Notes: a model not told the origin generated them from the letters alone. A DNA stretch of 64,000 nt from Sulfuriferula sp. AH1 (GCF_002162035.1 NZ_CP021138.1:1922001-1986000), one strand, 5' to 3'; numbered from the stretch's first letter, positions 16,834 to 27,465 are shown. Numbers and translations: made by a program.

Positions 16834-18099
16834 CTATTTCACCGCATCATGCCCTTCTTCATCCGCATCGATCGGCCACAACGCGTGTGTGTCCAGCAAC
16901 AGACGATAACGGGCCTGTGCTGCCGCCAGCCGGCTGTTGATCGCGTTCAGCTCGGCATCCTGAGCCAGGCGCCGGGCATTGAGCAAATCGCTCAGCCCGC
17001 TCTCGCCCAGCTGGTAGGCACGGCCCATCAGATCGGCCTGTTTGCGCATAGCGTCACTGGCAGTCTCGCTGGCTTGCCAGGCGATGTAAGCGGATTGAGT
17101 AGCCAGCCAAGTGTTCGCAGTCTCGGTCTGGATTTTGGTGCGCACGCCCTGTTCACGCTCGACGGCTACCAGCTGATTCGCCGCCGCCATCTGCTGACTG
17201 GCCTTGCGCCCGCCGCCAGGCAGCGGAATGGTAAGGCTCACGCCGACCACTTTCTCTTCACCGCCGCGCTCATCGGCAAAACGCACGCCGACACTGGGAT
17301 CCGGGATGCGATCTGCTTCGCTGCGCGACAACATCAGACCGTATCGCCGGGTGTCGGCATGAGCAATGGCCAGCTCGTGGTTATGTTGCATGGTACGCTG
17401 CTGCCATACGTCAAGACCGTCGGTCACCGGCACAGGTTGCGGCAGTATCGGATTCTCGGGAATGCTGATTGCCGGATAGCGGCGACTAAGCTCGTTACGC
17501 GCGGTAGCAAGACGCAACTCGGCCTCGGCCAGCTGCGCCTGCGCCTGCGACAGCGCCGCTTCGGCCTGTAGCTGGTCGAGCCTGGCGGCATCGCCGGCCT
17601 TGACGCGTTTTTGCACGATACGCATCTGCTCAGTCAGACCATCGATCTGCGCGTGCCACTGCCGGGTCTGATAGAACTCGCGCAGCCAGTTAAACCAGCT
17701 GGCAAGCAACATGCGCCCGGATTCATGCAGCGCATCGCCCAGCATATAGTGTGCCTGCACCACGCCCTGCTCGCCCAGTTCGTTATCTATGCGCGACTTG
17801 CTGGGCAGCCGCAACGCTCGCTCCAGACTGACATCCCATTCGTGATAACGGTTATCCGGCACCATGGTACGGCGTTGCTGGGAATTGAGGCGAACGCTGG
17901 TTTCATAGCCACCGGCACGCAAACGGTCGCGATTGGCGGCTTCGACACCCAGATTCGCCGTGGCCGCTCGCACCGTTGGGGTGTTATTCAAAGCGGTGGA
18001 GACAGCTGACAGCGGCGGCAGATCGGGCGGACTCAGATAGCTGTCCGCATATACCGGTGCTGCGAATAACGAGGCGATCAATACGATTAATTTTTTCAT
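16834..18099 (-). CDS. Outer-membrane factor of an RND metal efflux system (TolC/CzcC family)
   Basis: Forms the outer-membrane and periplasmic tunnel of a tripartite pump. The 421 aa precursor has a signal peptide (MKKLIVLIASLFAAPVYA), a repeated two-part OEP architecture with long helices (RLDQLQAEAALSQAQAQLAE and ARRLAQDAELNAINSRLAAA) and no catalytic residues, as expected. The start ATG directly follows the pump gene's TAA with GGAGGCG just upstream. It is the last gene of the four-gene unit, with a hairpin terminator behind it. CzcC-like by context and length. Confidence 0.87.
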   Translation of the reverse strand: MKKLIVLIASLFAAPVYADSYLSPPDLPPLSAVSTALNNTPTVRAATANLGVEAANRDRLRAGGYETSVRLNSQQRRTMVPDNRYHEWDVSLERALRLPSKSRIDNELGEQGVVQAHYMLGDALHESGRMLLASWFNWLREFYQTRQWHAQIDGLTEQMRIVQKRVKAGDAARLDQLQAEAALSQAQAQLAEAELRLATARNELSRRYPAISIPENPILPQPVPVTDGLDVWQQRTMQHNHELAIAHADTRRYGLMLSRSEADRIPDPSVGVRFADERGGEEKVVGVSLTIPLPGGGRKASQQMAAANQLVAVEREQGVRTKIQTETANTWLATQSAYIAWQASETASDAMRKQADLMGRAYQLGESGLSDLLNARRLAQDAELNAINSRLAAAQARYRLLLDTHALWPIDADEEGHDAVK

Positions 18100-21000
18100 T
18101 TACGCCTCCTGTGGGGCAACGCCAAAGCGGCGATACAATATGGGTAGCAACACCAGCGTCAGCAGCGTGGACGTGACCAGACCGCCGATCACCACGATGG
18201 CCAGCGGTTTCTGGATTTCGGAGCCGGGACCGCTGGCAAAGACCAGCGGCAGCAGACCGAACGCCGCAATCATCGCAGTCATCAGCACCGGACGCAGCCG
18301 CCGTTTCGCCCCCTCTACCACCACCTCCTGCAAGGGCATGCCTTCCATCAGCAGGTAATTGAAGTAACTCACCAGCACCACGCCGTTAAGCACGGCAATA
18401 CCCAGCAGAGCGATAAATCCGACCGATGCCGGTACCGACATGTACTCGCCGGACAGCCACAACGCAAACACCCCGCCGATCAGCGCGAACGGCACATTGG
18501 TCAGCACCAGCAAGGCCTGACGCACCGAACCGAAAGTAGTGAACAGCAGCAGAAAGATCATGCCCAGCGCAATCGGCACCACGATGGACAGGCGTTTGGC
18601 CGCGCGCTGCTGATTCTCGAACTGACCGCCCCACACCATGCTGTAGGCGGCGGGCAATTTGACCTTGGCCGAGACCACCTGCTTGGCCTGCTCCACAAAG
18701 CCGACCAGATCCCGTCCGTGCACGTTGGCTTGCACCACCACGTAGCGCCGCGCGTTTTCCCTGTCGATCTTGACCGGACCATCCACCCGGCGCAAATGCG
18801 CCACTTCACTCAATGGAATAGTGCGCCCGTCAGGCAGGCTGATGCGCATCGCCGCGAATACCGCCGGCGAAGTACGCACATCATCCGCGCCACGCAGCAC
18901 CAATGGCGTACGTCGCACACCTTCCAGCACGACGCCCAAAGGCTTGCCTTCGATCTGCACGCGCAAGTCGTTCTGGATGTCATCGGCATTCAGCCCAAAG
19001 CGGCCAGCCGCCAGCCTGTCCACTTCGACTTGCAGGAATTGCACACCTTCATTCTTCACCGTGATCACGTCCTGGGCACCGGGTATGGTTTTGAGCACGC
19101 CCTCCACCTCAATCGCCAGACGATTCAGCTCAGATAGGTCAGTACCGAAAATCTTCACCGCCAGATCGCCACGCACACCGGTCAACATCTCCGATACACG
19201 CATTTCTATCGGCTGCGTGAACGCGATGGTAATACCGGGAAAATCCTGCATCACTGTACGCAACTGGTCGATCAGCCAGTCTTTATCCGGCTTGCGCCAC
19301 TGATCGCGCGGCTTGAGCACAAGGAAGGTATCCGTTTCATTCAACCCCATCGGGTCCAGACCCAACTCATCCGAACCGCTACGTGCGACTACCCCCTTGA
19401 CTTCAGGCACCCGCGCCATAATGGCCCGTTGCACACGCAGATCGATATCAACTGAATTTTCCAGGCTGATGGATGGCAATTTCATCAATTGCAGAATGAT
19501 GTCGCCTTCATCCATCACCGGCATAAAGGTTTTGCCGATCAGCGTATACACGCCGACCGTTGCCGCCAATGCCAGCAATGCCACACTGACCACGATGCGC
19601 ACATGGGACAGTGACCAGTTCAACACTGGCTGATAAATCGCCATCGCCTTGCGTACCAGCCACGGATCGCTATGCGCGCCCTGGCGCAGCAGCCAGGATG
19701 ACAGTACCGGTACCACGGTCAGCGACAACAGCAAAGACCCTGCCAGCGCAAAGATGATGGTGAGCGCAACCGGGATGAATAGTTTGCCTTCCAGCCCTTG
19801 CAGCGTGAGCAACGGGAAAAATACGACGATGATAATGACCACGCCCGATGCCACCGGCGTAATCACTTCACGCACTGCGTGATAAATCAGCCTTAATTTG
19901 TCGCCTTCCTTGTCATGCGCCAGATGGGTAACGATATTCTCCACTACCACCACTGCCGCATCGACCAGCATACCGATGGCAATGGCCAGACCGCCCAGAC
20001 TCATCAAGTTGGCCGACATGCCAAACTGGCGCATCATAATGAACGTAAACAACGCTGCCAGCGGCAACACCAGCGCCACCAATATCGCCGCCCTGATGTT
20101 ACCCAGGAACAGCACCAGCAATACCACCACCAGCACGATCGCCTCTGCCAGCGCTTCAGATACCGTACCTATCGCCCGCTCGACCAGACTGCCGCGATTG
20201 TAAAATACACGGGTATGTACGCCCTTGGGCAAGGTTTTATCGATTTCGGCCAGTTTGGTTTGCACGCTCTCCACCACTTGCCGCGCATTGGCACCCTTCA
20301 AGCCCAAGACCAGGCCTTCGACCGCTTCGCCGCGCCCGTTTTTGGTCACCGCCCCATACCTCGTCAGGCTGCCGATTTGCACGGTTGCCACTTCACCGAC
20401 ACGAACGGGTATGCCGTCGCGATTGCCGACCACGATACTGCGCACGTCGTCCAGCGTTTTGATTGCACCTTCCACCCGCACCACCAGCACTTCTTCACCG
20501 GCGCGCAGGCGGCCAGCACCGTCGTTGCGGTTATTCATTTCCAGCGCGCGCTGCAGGTCGCTCAACTGCACGCCGCGCGCGGCCAGTTGCGCATTATTGG
20601 GTACGACTTCAAAGGTACGCACCATACCGCCCAGCGTATTCACATCCGCCACACCAGGGAGCGTGCGTAATTGCGGGCGTATCACCCAATCCAGCAAGGA
20701 ACGCCGTTCTTCCAGCGACAAACCGCCACCTTCGACGGTGAACATGAACATCTCGCCCAAAGGCGTGGTAATCGGCGCCAGACCACCGGAACTGCCTTGC
20801 GGCAAATTGGCCTGCGCATTCGCCAGCCGTTCGGCAACCTGCTGCCGCGCCCAGTAGATGTCGGTACCTTCTTCAAAATCGATGGTAATATCGGCCAGTG
20901 CATACTTGGAAATGGAACGCAGGATACGCTGCCTGGGTATGCCCAGCATCTCCGTCTCTATCGGCGCCACAATGCGCGCCTCGACTTCTTCCGGAGTCAT

Positions 21001-21165
21001 CCCCGGCGCTTTCATAATTAATTTAACCTGCGTACTCGACACATCGGGGAAAGCATCGATCGGCAGTTGCTGAAAAGCCATCCAGCCCGCACCAATCAAC
21101 ATTACCGTGAATATCAATACCAGCAGCCGCTTGGACAGCGAAATTTCGACGAGTTTATTCAGCAT
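18100..21165 (-). CDS. Heavy-metal efflux RND transporter (CusA/CzcA family)
   Basis: Proton-driven inner-membrane pump, about 1021 aa with twelve predicted membrane helices and two periplasmic loops. N-terminus (LVEISLSKRLLVLIFTVMLI) and ARQQVAERLANAQANLPQG are typical of the HME-RND group. The helix 4 signature reads AIGMLVDAAVVVVEN, closer to the CusA type (VDAA) than to the CzcA type (DFGxxVDGAV), hinting at a monovalent or unassigned metal rather than Zn/Co/Cd; the metal is not proven. A GTG at 21177 is possible, but ATG 21165 lies one base after the MFP stop with GGGGAG upstream and is preferred. Confidence 0.92.
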   Translation of the reverse strand: MLNKLVEISLSKRLLVLIFTVMLIGAGWMAFQQLPIDAFPDVSSTQVKLIMKAPGMTPEEVEARIVAPIETEMLGIPRQRILRSISKYALADITIDFEEGTDIYWARQQVAERLANAQANLPQGSSGGLAPITTPLGEMFMFTVEGGGLSLEERRSLLDWVIRPQLRTLPGVADVNTLGGMVRTFEVVPNNAQLAARGVQLSDLQRALEMNNRNDGAGRLRAGEEVLVVRVEGAIKTLDDVRSIVVGNRDGIPVRVGEVATVQIGSLTRYGAVTKNGRGEAVEGLVLGLKGANARQVVESVQTKLAEIDKTLPKGVHTRVFYNRGSLVERAIGTVSEALAEAIVLVVVLLVLFLGNIRAAILVALVLPLAALFTFIMMRQFGMSANLMSLGGLAIAIGMLVDAAVVVVENIVTHLAHDKEGDKLRLIYHAVREVITPVASGVVIIIVVFFPLLTLQGLEGKLFIPVALTIIFALAGSLLLSLTVVPVLSSWLLRQGAHSDPWLVRKAMAIYQPVLNWSLSHVRIVVSVALLALAATVGVYTLIGKTFMPVMDEGDIILQLMKLPSISLENSVDIDLRVQRAIMARVPEVKGVVARSGSDELGLDPMGLNETDTFLVLKPRDQWRKPDKDWLIDQLRTVMQDFPGITIAFTQPIEMRVSEMLTGVRGDLAVKIFGTDLSELNRLAIEVEGVLKTIPGAQDVITVKNEGVQFLQVEVDRLAAGRFGLNADDIQNDLRVQIEGKPLGVVLEGVRRTPLVLRGADDVRTSPAVFAAMRISLPDGRTIPLSEVAHLRRVDGPVKIDRENARRYVVVQANVHGRDLVGFVEQAKQVVSAKVKLPAAYSMVWGGQFENQQRAAKRLSIVVPIALGMIFLLLFTTFGSVRQALLVLTNVPFALIGGVFALWLSGEYMSVPASVGFIALLGIAVLNGVVLVSYFNYLLMEGMPLQEVVVEGAKRRLRPVLMTAMIAAFGLLPLVFASGPGSEIQKPLAIVVIGGLVTSTLLTLVLLPILYRRFGVAPQEA

Positions 21166-21166
21166 G

Positions 21167-22255
21167 TCACTCCCCACCCTCTCCGCCCATACCGGTCCAT
21201 ACCGCCTTGATTTGCGCTACACCCTGCATGGCAATCACATCGCCTGGCTTGAGGCTGCCGACAACACGGGCGACCCTCGCAGTTTGCGACAGCACCTGCA
21301 CTGCCACCGGATGGAATCCGCGTGCATCGCGCACAAATACAAAAGCCTTGCTTTGCTGATAGGCCAACGCAGTCACTGGGACTTGCCAGTCACCACTGGC
21401 TTTGCGCATCAACTTGGCCTCCACCGCTTGCCCGCTGACCAGGCCATCCAACTCACCATCAATCTGTGCACGAACCAGTACCGTTTGCGCCAGTTGTGCG
21501 GATTGCCCGACCGAGAGCACACGACCGCTTGCCTTGCGTCCGGTCACACTCACTGCATCACCCACCCGGATCGCTGCGGCATCGCTGCCCGGCACCTGTA
21601 TCTCCAGCCACAGCGGCTTCATTTGCGCGATTTTGAATAAGGCGGTAGCTGCATCGACACGCTGACCGGCAACGGCATTCACTTCCAGCACCACGCCCGT
21701 CATCGGCGCGACCAGATGCAGCTCGGCGGTATTCGCCTGACCGCGCTCCATTTGCGCAATGGTCGCCGCCGGCACCCCGAGCATGCGCAGTGACTGGCGC
21801 TGCTGGACCAGCATCGCGTTTGCGCTCAGATATGTGGCCCGCGTCGCCTGCTGGCGTGATTGTGGAATGATGCCGTCAGCCAGCAGCTGGTCATCACGCT
21901 GCAACTGCCCGCGCGCCAGCTGCGCCTGGGCGGCAGCCTGTACCAGCCCGCCTTGCGCCTCTGCCAGACCCGGACTGGCTAGTGTTGCCAGAGTCTGGGC
22001 CGCCTTGACCTGGGTATTGCTTGTCACCCATACCCGGTTCACCAGGCCCATCATCGGCGCCGCAACGATGCGTTGCTGGGTTGGCGGCACCACTACCGTT
22101 GCCGGATATCCCAGGCTGGCTTGCTCGCCGGATGCCGCTAGCGGCATGGTATGGATACCCAGAGTCTGTATCTGTTTGGGGGTAAAACTTAAATTGTCAG
22201 CGGCGTGCGCCGACATCGCCGCGCATAAGGCGGCAACAAAGATAGAACGGTGCAT
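21167..22255 (-). CDS. Periplasmic adaptor (membrane fusion protein) of the RND metal pump
   Basis: Links the RND pump to the outer-membrane factor. The 362 aa precursor has a signal peptide MHRSIFVAALCAAMSAHA, a barrel-sandwich/lipoyl motif (MGLVNRVWVTSNTQVKAAQTLATL and APMTGVVLEVNAVAGQRV), an alpha-hairpin between them, and a beta-barrel domain. It has no N-terminal Met-rich metal site like CusB. The frame is open to 22300, but GGAGGAAATCTC before ATG 22255 fixes the start. It precedes the pump by one base. Confidence 0.88.
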   Translation of the reverse strand: MHRSIFVAALCAAMSAHAADNLSFTPKQIQTLGIHTMPLAASGEQASLGYPATVVVPPTQQRIVAAPMMGLVNRVWVTSNTQVKAAQTLATLASPGLAEAQGGLVQAAAQAQLARGQLQRDDQLLADGIIPQSRQQATRATYLSANAMLVQQRQSLRMLGVPAATIAQMERGQANTAELHLVAPMTGVVLEVNAVAGQRVDAATALFKIAQMKPLWLEIQVPGSDAAAIRVGDAVSVTGRKASGRVLSVGQSAQLAQTVLVRAQIDGELDGLVSGQAVEAKLMRKASGDWQVPVTALAYQQSKAFVFVRDARGFHPVAVQVLSQTARVARVVGSLKPGDVIAMQGVAQIKAVWTGMGGEGGE

Positions 22256-22316
22256 GAGATTTCCTCCACTCGAAATAGAACGCAAATCTGCAAACGGCAA
22301 AAGCCGGCAGATGCAC

Positions 22317-22721
22317 TTAATTTATACGAGTTGTTATAGGTGGAGCGAGCGACAAGGGTCGCAAGTAAGATGGTGAAGCAAAGACGCCCGACAATGCAGG
22401 AAAATCCGCAATAATCAATTGCGTAGAGGGTATCAGCGCTACCAGGATACGGCTAATCAGCGCCGTCATGTCAACCACGCCAAGATCAAACTCATTTTTA
22501 CCGACGGATTCCATGCCTATGGCATCTTCATCGGCCAGATGTTTTTTGAGCTGGTACACACCCGTATCGACCGGGGTATCGGCCACATCGACTTCCAGAG
22601 TATGGAAATGAATCTTGCCGGGCATCGACAGATCATGGACATGGGCGTGCAACAGCGGCGCAATGCTTTGCAGCAGCGCCAGGCACATCACCAGCACGAT
22701 ATTTTTCCAGGACCTAATCAT
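22317..22721 (-). CDS. Exported small protein heading the metal efflux operon
   Basis: A 134 aa protein with a hydrophobic N-terminus (IVLVMCLALLQSIAPLLHA) and His-containing stretch LLHAHVHDLSMPGKIHFH directly after it. A second hydrophobic stretch lies at about residues 86-110. Small exported His-containing proteins commonly precede czc/cus-type operons; their exact role is not settled. It lies 61 bases before the adaptor gene on the same strand. Metal sensing or binding in the periplasm is inferred from the His residues and context. Ribosome site is weak. Confidence 0.7.
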   Translation of the reverse strand: MIRSWKNIVLVMCLALLQSIAPLLHAHVHDLSMPGKIHFHTLEVDVADTPVDTGVYQLKKHLADEDAIGMESVGKNEFDLGVVDMTALISRILVALIPSTQLIIADFPALSGVFASPSYLRPLSLAPPITTRIN

Positions 22722-22753
22722 CTGCTTATGATAGCTGCAAGCTGCGAAAATTT

Positions 22754-23161
22754 CTAGCAGATACTCGCAGCCCCCAGCCGATAAGCCTGAATTAGCGCAT
22801 TTTTCAGCTGCGGATGTTGCATCAGATCAGCTATACCCAATTCGCGCTGTGCTACCGGCTGCAATAAACCGAGCACCTTGCTGTCGCGCCACTTGGCGAT
22901 AAAAACGTCCTGATCGAATACACCGTTTGCAAGGCAGTCCGCCGCCAGCCCTTGCGCGTTATCGAACACGATTTCGGCATCCCGCATGACTTCATACAGA
23001 TAGGAATAGGTGTCTATGTCATGCGCCTTGGCCAGCAACGCATGAATGGACGGAAACTCGCCTTTGCTTTCCAGCAAGGCATCCAGATCCAGCGTCATGC
23101 GCGGGGCATGGCTTTCACCCTTGTAATCGAACTCAACGTGCACATCGATGGTGTTTTTCAT
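22754..23161 (-). CDS. Conserved-looking protein of unknown function overlapping lolD
   Basis: A 135 aa soluble protein that I do not recognise. It begins [18 protein letters not shown], continues [20 protein letters not shown] and has a helical C-terminal half ending GAASIC. No catalytic motif, signal peptide or membrane segment is visible. Its ATG overlaps the lolD stop (ATGA), so it is translated with the lipoprotein-release transporter genes. Codon use resembles the neighbours. A link with lipoprotein transport is possible by operon only. Confidence 0.72.
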   Translation of the reverse strand: MKNTIDVHVEFDYKGESHAPRMTLDLDALLESKGEFPSIHALLAKAHDIDTYSYLYEVMRDAEIVFDNAQGLAADCLANGVFDQDVFIAKWRDSKVLGLLQPVAQRELGIADLMQHPQLKNALIQAYRLGAASIC

Positions 23162-23856
23162 GCCATTGCTTCCCGTCGGTTTTCAACCAGCATACCGTCG
23201 TTGAGGCGCAGCACCCGCTGCATTTTGCCGCCAAGTTCGGGATCATGGGTCACCACAAGGAAACTGGTACCGTGTTGCTGGTTGAGCCGGAGCATCAGTT
23301 CATGGATACCCTCGGCGGTATGCCGGTCCAGATTGCCGGTAGGCTCGTCGGCCAGCACGCATGCCGGACGGGTAACCAATGCACGGGCGATGGCCGCACG
23401 CTGACGCTCGCCGCCGGACAATTCGCCCGGGGTATGGGCCAGACGATGGCCCAACCCGACTTCTTTCAGGATTTCGGCTGCCTGTGCGCGCGCCTCTTGC
23501 GGCGCCATGCGGCGAATGAACAGCGGCATCGCCACGTTATCCAGTGCAGTGAATTCGGGCAGCAGATGATGGAACTGGTATACGAAACCCAGGGAGCGGT
23601 TGCGCAATTCGCCACGCGCGACTTCGCTCATGCCCTGCATGTTCTGCCCCATGATATTGACCACGCCGCCGGTCGCGCTATCCAGCCCGCCAAGCAGATG
23701 CAGCAAGGTCGATTTGCCGGAACCGGACGCGCCCATGATGGCGACGCGCTCGCCAGCGCCGATAGCGATATCCACGCCATTCAGGACCGACACTACCGTC
23801 TTGCCCTGGATATAGGATTTGGTCAGCGACTGACAGGAAATAATGGACTTATTCAT
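23158..23856 (-). CDS. lolD: Lipoprotein-releasing system ATP-binding protein
   Basis: ATPase of the LolCDE complex that extracts lipoproteins from the inner membrane. The 232 aa protein has Walker [10 protein letters not shown], the Lol-type Q-loop [21 protein letters not shown], signature LSGGERQR and Walker [12 protein letters not shown], then the switch His in VVTHDPEL. It overlaps the permease gene by 8 bases at its start and the unknown downstream gene by 4 bases at its end, so all three are one transcript. Confidence 0.95.
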   Translation of the reverse strand: MNKSIISCQSLTKSYIQGKTVVSVLNGVDIAIGAGERVAIMGASGSGKSTLLHLLGGLDSATGGVVNIMGQNMQGMSEVARGELRNRSLGFVYQFHHLLPEFTALDNVAMPLFIRRMAPQEARAQAAEILKEVGLGHRLAHTPGELSGGERQRAAIARALVTRPACVLADEPTGNLDRHTAEGIHELMLRLNQQHGTSFLVVTHDPELGGKMQRVLRLNDGMLVENRREAMA

Positions 23857-25093
23857 AACGCAATGCCTCCGCCGGATTGGTACGCGATGCGCGCCAGCTT
23901 GGATAAATCGTCGCCAGCCATGACAGCGCCAGCGAGACCAGACCGATCACCGTAACGTCATGCCAGTCGAGCTTGGACGGCAGCTCGCTGATCTGGTACA
24001 CATCGGCGGAGAGGAATTGCACGCCGAAAGTATGCTCGATAAACGGCACCACCGTGCCAATATTCAGCGCCAGCAACACCCCGCTCACCAGCCCCAGCGC
24101 AGTCCCGATGACACCGATCACCGCGCCCTGCACCATGAATATTTTCATGATGCTCAGCGGCGATGCGCCCAGGGTGCGCAGAATGGCGATGTCGGCCTGC
24201 TTGTCGGTCACCACCATCACCAGCGTGGACACGATATTGAATGCAGCCACCGCGACGATCAGCAACAGGATCACGAACATCACCCGTTTCTCCATTTGCA
24301 CGGCGCGGAAGAAATTGCTGTGCGATTGCGTCCAGTCGCGGATGTAATGATCGCCGGTCAGTGTCTTGGTAAGCTGCTGGGAAACCTGCGGCGCACGGTA
24401 CAGGTCGTCTATTTTCAGACGCAGGCCGGAAACCTTGTCGCCGGTGCGGAACAGTTTTTGCGCATCCTGCATCGCAATCAGCGCGAGGCCGGAATCATAT
24501 TCGTACATGCCGATCTGGAACAGGCCCACTACCGTGAACTGTTTCAGCCGCGGCACCATTCCTGCCGGGGTCACCTGTCCTTGCGGCGTGATGACGGTGA
24601 CTTTGTCACCCATCTGCACCCCCAAGGAACGTGCCAGATCCGCGCCCAGCACTATACCCCACTCGCCGGGACGCAATGCACTCAGCTTGCCGGCACGCAT
24701 CTTGTGACCAATATCGGCGACGCTATCCTCCTCGGCCGGCAGGATGCCCCGCACCAGCGCACCTTGCACCGCCTGATCGTACGCGATCAGACCCTGACCG
24801 ACGACATAAGGGGCGGTTGCCTGCACTTCCTTCAATTTGCGGCTTTGCGCCGCGACTTGCTGCCAGTCTGCCAGCGTATTGTCGAATCCGCTGATTTCGA
24901 TATGCGCCGCCACGCCCAGAATGCGGCTGCGCAATTCGTCCTGAAAGCCGTTCATCACCGACAGCACCACAATCAGGGCAGCTACGCCCAGCGCAATGCC
25001 CAACATCGAAATCAGGGAGATAAAAGAAATAAAATGATTACGCCGCTTGGCACGGGTATATCGCAACCCGATAAATAATTCGTAAGGCTTCAC
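23849..25093 (-). CDS. lolC: Lipoprotein-releasing system permease LolC/LolE
   Basis: Inner-membrane partner of LolD, 414 aa. Four membrane helices: one near residues 20-45 ([31 protein letters not shown] region), and three in the C-terminal FtsX domain. The periplasmic MacB-like domain lies between. Only one permease gene is present, so it probably forms a homodimer in place of a LolC/LolE pair, as in other bacteria with LolF-type systems. It leads the operon with lolD and the unknown protein. Confidence 0.92.
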   Translation of the reverse strand: MKPYELFIGLRYTRAKRRNHFISFISLISMLGIALGVAALIVVLSVMNGFQDELRSRILGVAAHIEISGFDNTLADWQQVAAQSRKLKEVQATAPYVVGQGLIAYDQAVQGALVRGILPAEEDSVADIGHKMRAGKLSALRPGEWGIVLGADLARSLGVQMGDKVTVITPQGQVTPAGMVPRLKQFTVVGLFQIGMYEYDSGLALIAMQDAQKLFRTGDKVSGLRLKIDDLYRAPQVSQQLTKTLTGDHYIRDWTQSHSNFFRAVQMEKRVMFVILLLIVAVAAFNIVSTLVMVVTDKQADIAILRTLGASPLSIMKIFMVQGAVIGVIGTALGLVSGVLLALNIGTVVPFIEHTFGVQFLSADVYQISELPSKLDWHDVTVIGLVSLALSWLATIYPSWRASRTNPAEALRYE

Positions 25094-25143
25094 AGTATCC
25101 TATCCAACACGCATTACAAAAAACAGACCGATTTTTCTATTAT

Positions 25144-26805
25144 TCAATTACCGGATCGCCAAATCGACAGTATCACCCACAAACTATTCAGGAACGCCAG
25201 CAGGAACCCTATAAACCCCATGAAGCGCCAACCGTCGACTGTCATCACGATAGATGAGCCAATCACCAGCGATGCGGTCAGTATTCCCATGGTGATGCGA
25301 TTGCTGGCGCGATCGAGCTGCTGCCCGAACTGATCCAGCCGCTTCAGATCGAGGTCGATACGCAGATGCCCGCGCCGCGCCTCGCGCATGAGCCGCGCCA
25401 GATCGCGCGGCAAGCCTGCCACCACCTCGAACGCATCCTTTAAACTTCTGCGTCCGCGTTTTATCAGCGCATCGGGAGTATAGCGCTCGGCAATCACGCC
25501 ACGCACAAAGGGCGTCAGATGATCAACCAGATGGAACTCGGGGTCCAGTTGCTGCCCCAGCCCTTCCAGGGTAATCAACGCCTTGAACAGCAGCGTCAGA
25601 TCGGCTGGCAGCACCAGCGAATTTTCGCGTATCAATCCGGCGATCTCAGTCAGCATCGCGCCGATTTTAACGTCCTTGAGTTGCAGATTGTCGTAGCCGA
25701 ACATAAGTTCCGAGACATCATAACCCAGCTTTGCCTCATCGACCTCGCCGTCGCCGGTCCAGTCCATCAGCACCTGCAACATCGCCTCTTCGTCTTTATG
25801 CGCCAGCGCATCCAGCAAATTCACCAGCTGCTGGCGACGATAATCGGTCAGCCGCCCCACCATGCCAAAGTCGATCATCCCGATACGGTTACCCGGCAGA
25901 TAGATCACATTGCCCGGATGCGGATCGGCGTGAAAATAGCCATGCACCAGAATCATTTTCAGCACGAGATCCGCACCACGGGATGCCAGCAATGGCATAT
26001 CCATCCCCGACGCGCGTACCGCAGCCAGATCGGTACCGGCAATGCCGACCAGCTCCTCCTGCACATTCATCGTCGAACAGGTGTAATCCCAGAATACCTG
26101 CGGGATATGCACCGTCTCGTCACCGGCAAAATTCTGGCTGAAACGCTCGATATTATGCGCTTCCATCAGCAGATCCTGCTCCCGGCGCAATGAACGGCGG
26201 AATTGCGCCACCATCATCGTCGGCTGATAGCGCCGCGCTTCCGGCATGTCGTGTTCGATCAGGCGGGCAAAGTGCTGCAGAATCCGCAGATCGGCTTCGA
26301 TTTTCTTGTCGATGCCGGGACGGCGTATCTTGACGATGACGCGCGTGCCATCGAACAGCTCGGCGCGATGCACTTGCGCCATCGATGCTGCTGCAAACGG
26401 CTCGCGATCGAATTTCAGGAATGCCTCATCGATAGGCTTGCCCAACAAGGCGACAAGCTCGGCTTCGATCAATTCAAATGCGACAGCCGGCACGTTCGAC
26501 TGCAGTTTCTCCAACTCGACTATCCATGCGGGCGGCAACAGATCGACCCGCGTAGCCAATACCTGCCCCAACTTGACGAAAGTCGGACCCAATTCTTCCA
26601 GCGCCAGGCGCACCCGTATCGCCGGTTCCAGCTGGCTGATTTCAGAAGGCTGGGCGTGCCAATGCAAAATACGCCCGGCACGCTCCAGCACCGTACCGAT
26701 ACCCAGCACCCGTACGAAATCACCCCAGCCGTAACGAATCAGGATACTGGCGATATCATGTAAACGCGACAAGTCGCGCACCACACTAAACGTCTCCCAC
26801 AACAT
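25144..26805 (-). CDS. ubiB: UbiB family (ABC1/ADCK) atypical kinase
   Basis: Membrane-associated ATPase that supports ubiquinone synthesis. The 553 aa protein has the family's KxGQ motif (FVKLGQVLATR), the AAASMAQVHRA replacing the normal glycine loop, HADPHPGN and MIDFGMVG catalytic motifs, and two C-terminal membrane helices (about 500-550). All hallmark residues are intact. It stands alone, divergent from the NlpC/P60 gene. The remaining ubi genes are not in this window. Confidence 0.92.
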   Translation of the reverse strand: MLWETFSVVRDLSRLHDIASILIRYGWGDFVRVLGIGTVLERAGRILHWHAQPSEISQLEPAIRVRLALEELGPTFVKLGQVLATRVDLLPPAWIVELEKLQSNVPAVAFELIEAELVALLGKPIDEAFLKFDREPFAAASMAQVHRAELFDGTRVIVKIRRPGIDKKIEADLRILQHFARLIEHDMPEARRYQPTMMVAQFRRSLRREQDLLMEAHNIERFSQNFAGDETVHIPQVFWDYTCSTMNVQEELVGIAGTDLAAVRASGMDMPLLASRGADLVLKMILVHGYFHADPHPGNVIYLPGNRIGMIDFGMVGRLTDYRRQQLVNLLDALAHKDEEAMLQVLMDWTGDGEVDEAKLGYDVSELMFGYDNLQLKDVKIGAMLTEIAGLIRENSLVLPADLTLLFKALITLEGLGQQLDPEFHLVDHLTPFVRGVIAERYTPDALIKRGRRSLKDAFEVVAGLPRDLARLMREARRGHLRIDLDLKRLDQFGQQLDRASNRITMGILTASLVIGSSIVMTVDGWRFMGFIGFLLAFLNSLWVILSIWRSGN

Positions 26806-26936
26806 AGTTCCGGCACCACTCTTTAAATAAAGTCACTACATTCTACCTGCATAATTCGCAACGTAGAAAACCGCATAAAAATCCATGCGGGATATTTCTT
26901 TGACCAATCACACAAATTCGATTAAATTACCAAACC

Positions 26937-27452
26937 ATGCGTATTATCAAATTGTTACTTATCTTTGCGCTTTTGATCCCCAGCCTTCCGGGGCGGGCGG
27001 ACGACGCCTCGCCCAAACCGACGCCTACCCGTACCGAACTGGCACTGTTTGCGATGGGTTTGATCGGCGCCGTGTATAAGCCGGGCGGCGATAATCCCAG
27101 TACCGGCATGGACTGCAGCGGCTTTGTCAAATACGTATTCGGCCAGGTCGCCGGCTTGAAGCTGCCGCACAATGCGCTGGCCATGAGCAAAATCAGCACA
27201 CAAATCGACAAGACCGAACTCAGGCCCGGCGATCTGGTTTTCTTCAAGACCATGAAGAACGCATTTTCCCATGTCGGCATTTATTTGGGCGATAACCGTT
27301 TTATCCATGCCGCCAGCAGCAAAACCGGCGTAGTGATGATTTCCCATCTGGATGACCCCTACTGGTCCACCAAGTTCAACGGCGCACGCCGCCTGCTCAA
27401 CCCGATTTCCGCAATCACCACCATCCCCGACGCCGTTGCTGCCACTGAATAA
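26937..27452 (+). CDS. NlpC/P60 family cell-wall hydrolase
   Basis: A 171 aa exported endopeptidase probably cleaving peptidoglycan stem peptides. Signal peptide MRIIKLLLIFALLIPSLPGRA; catalytic Cys in GMDCSGFVKYVF (about residue 60), His in AFSHVGIYLGDNRFIHA, and the second polar residue is the His in RFIHA. It ends 13 bases before the hybrid kinase gene, so they may be co-transcribed. No binding domain (LysM, SH3) is present. Confidence 0.88.
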   Translation: MRIIKLLLIFALLIPSLPGRADDASPKPTPTRTELALFAMGLIGAVYKPGGDNPSTGMDCSGFVKYVFGQVAGLKLPHNALAMSKISTQIDKTELRPGDLVFFKTMKNAFSHVGIYLGDNRFIHAASSKTGVVMISHLDDPYWSTKFNGARRLLNPISAITTIPDAVAATE

Positions 27453-27465
27453 CTCACCGGGCTAG

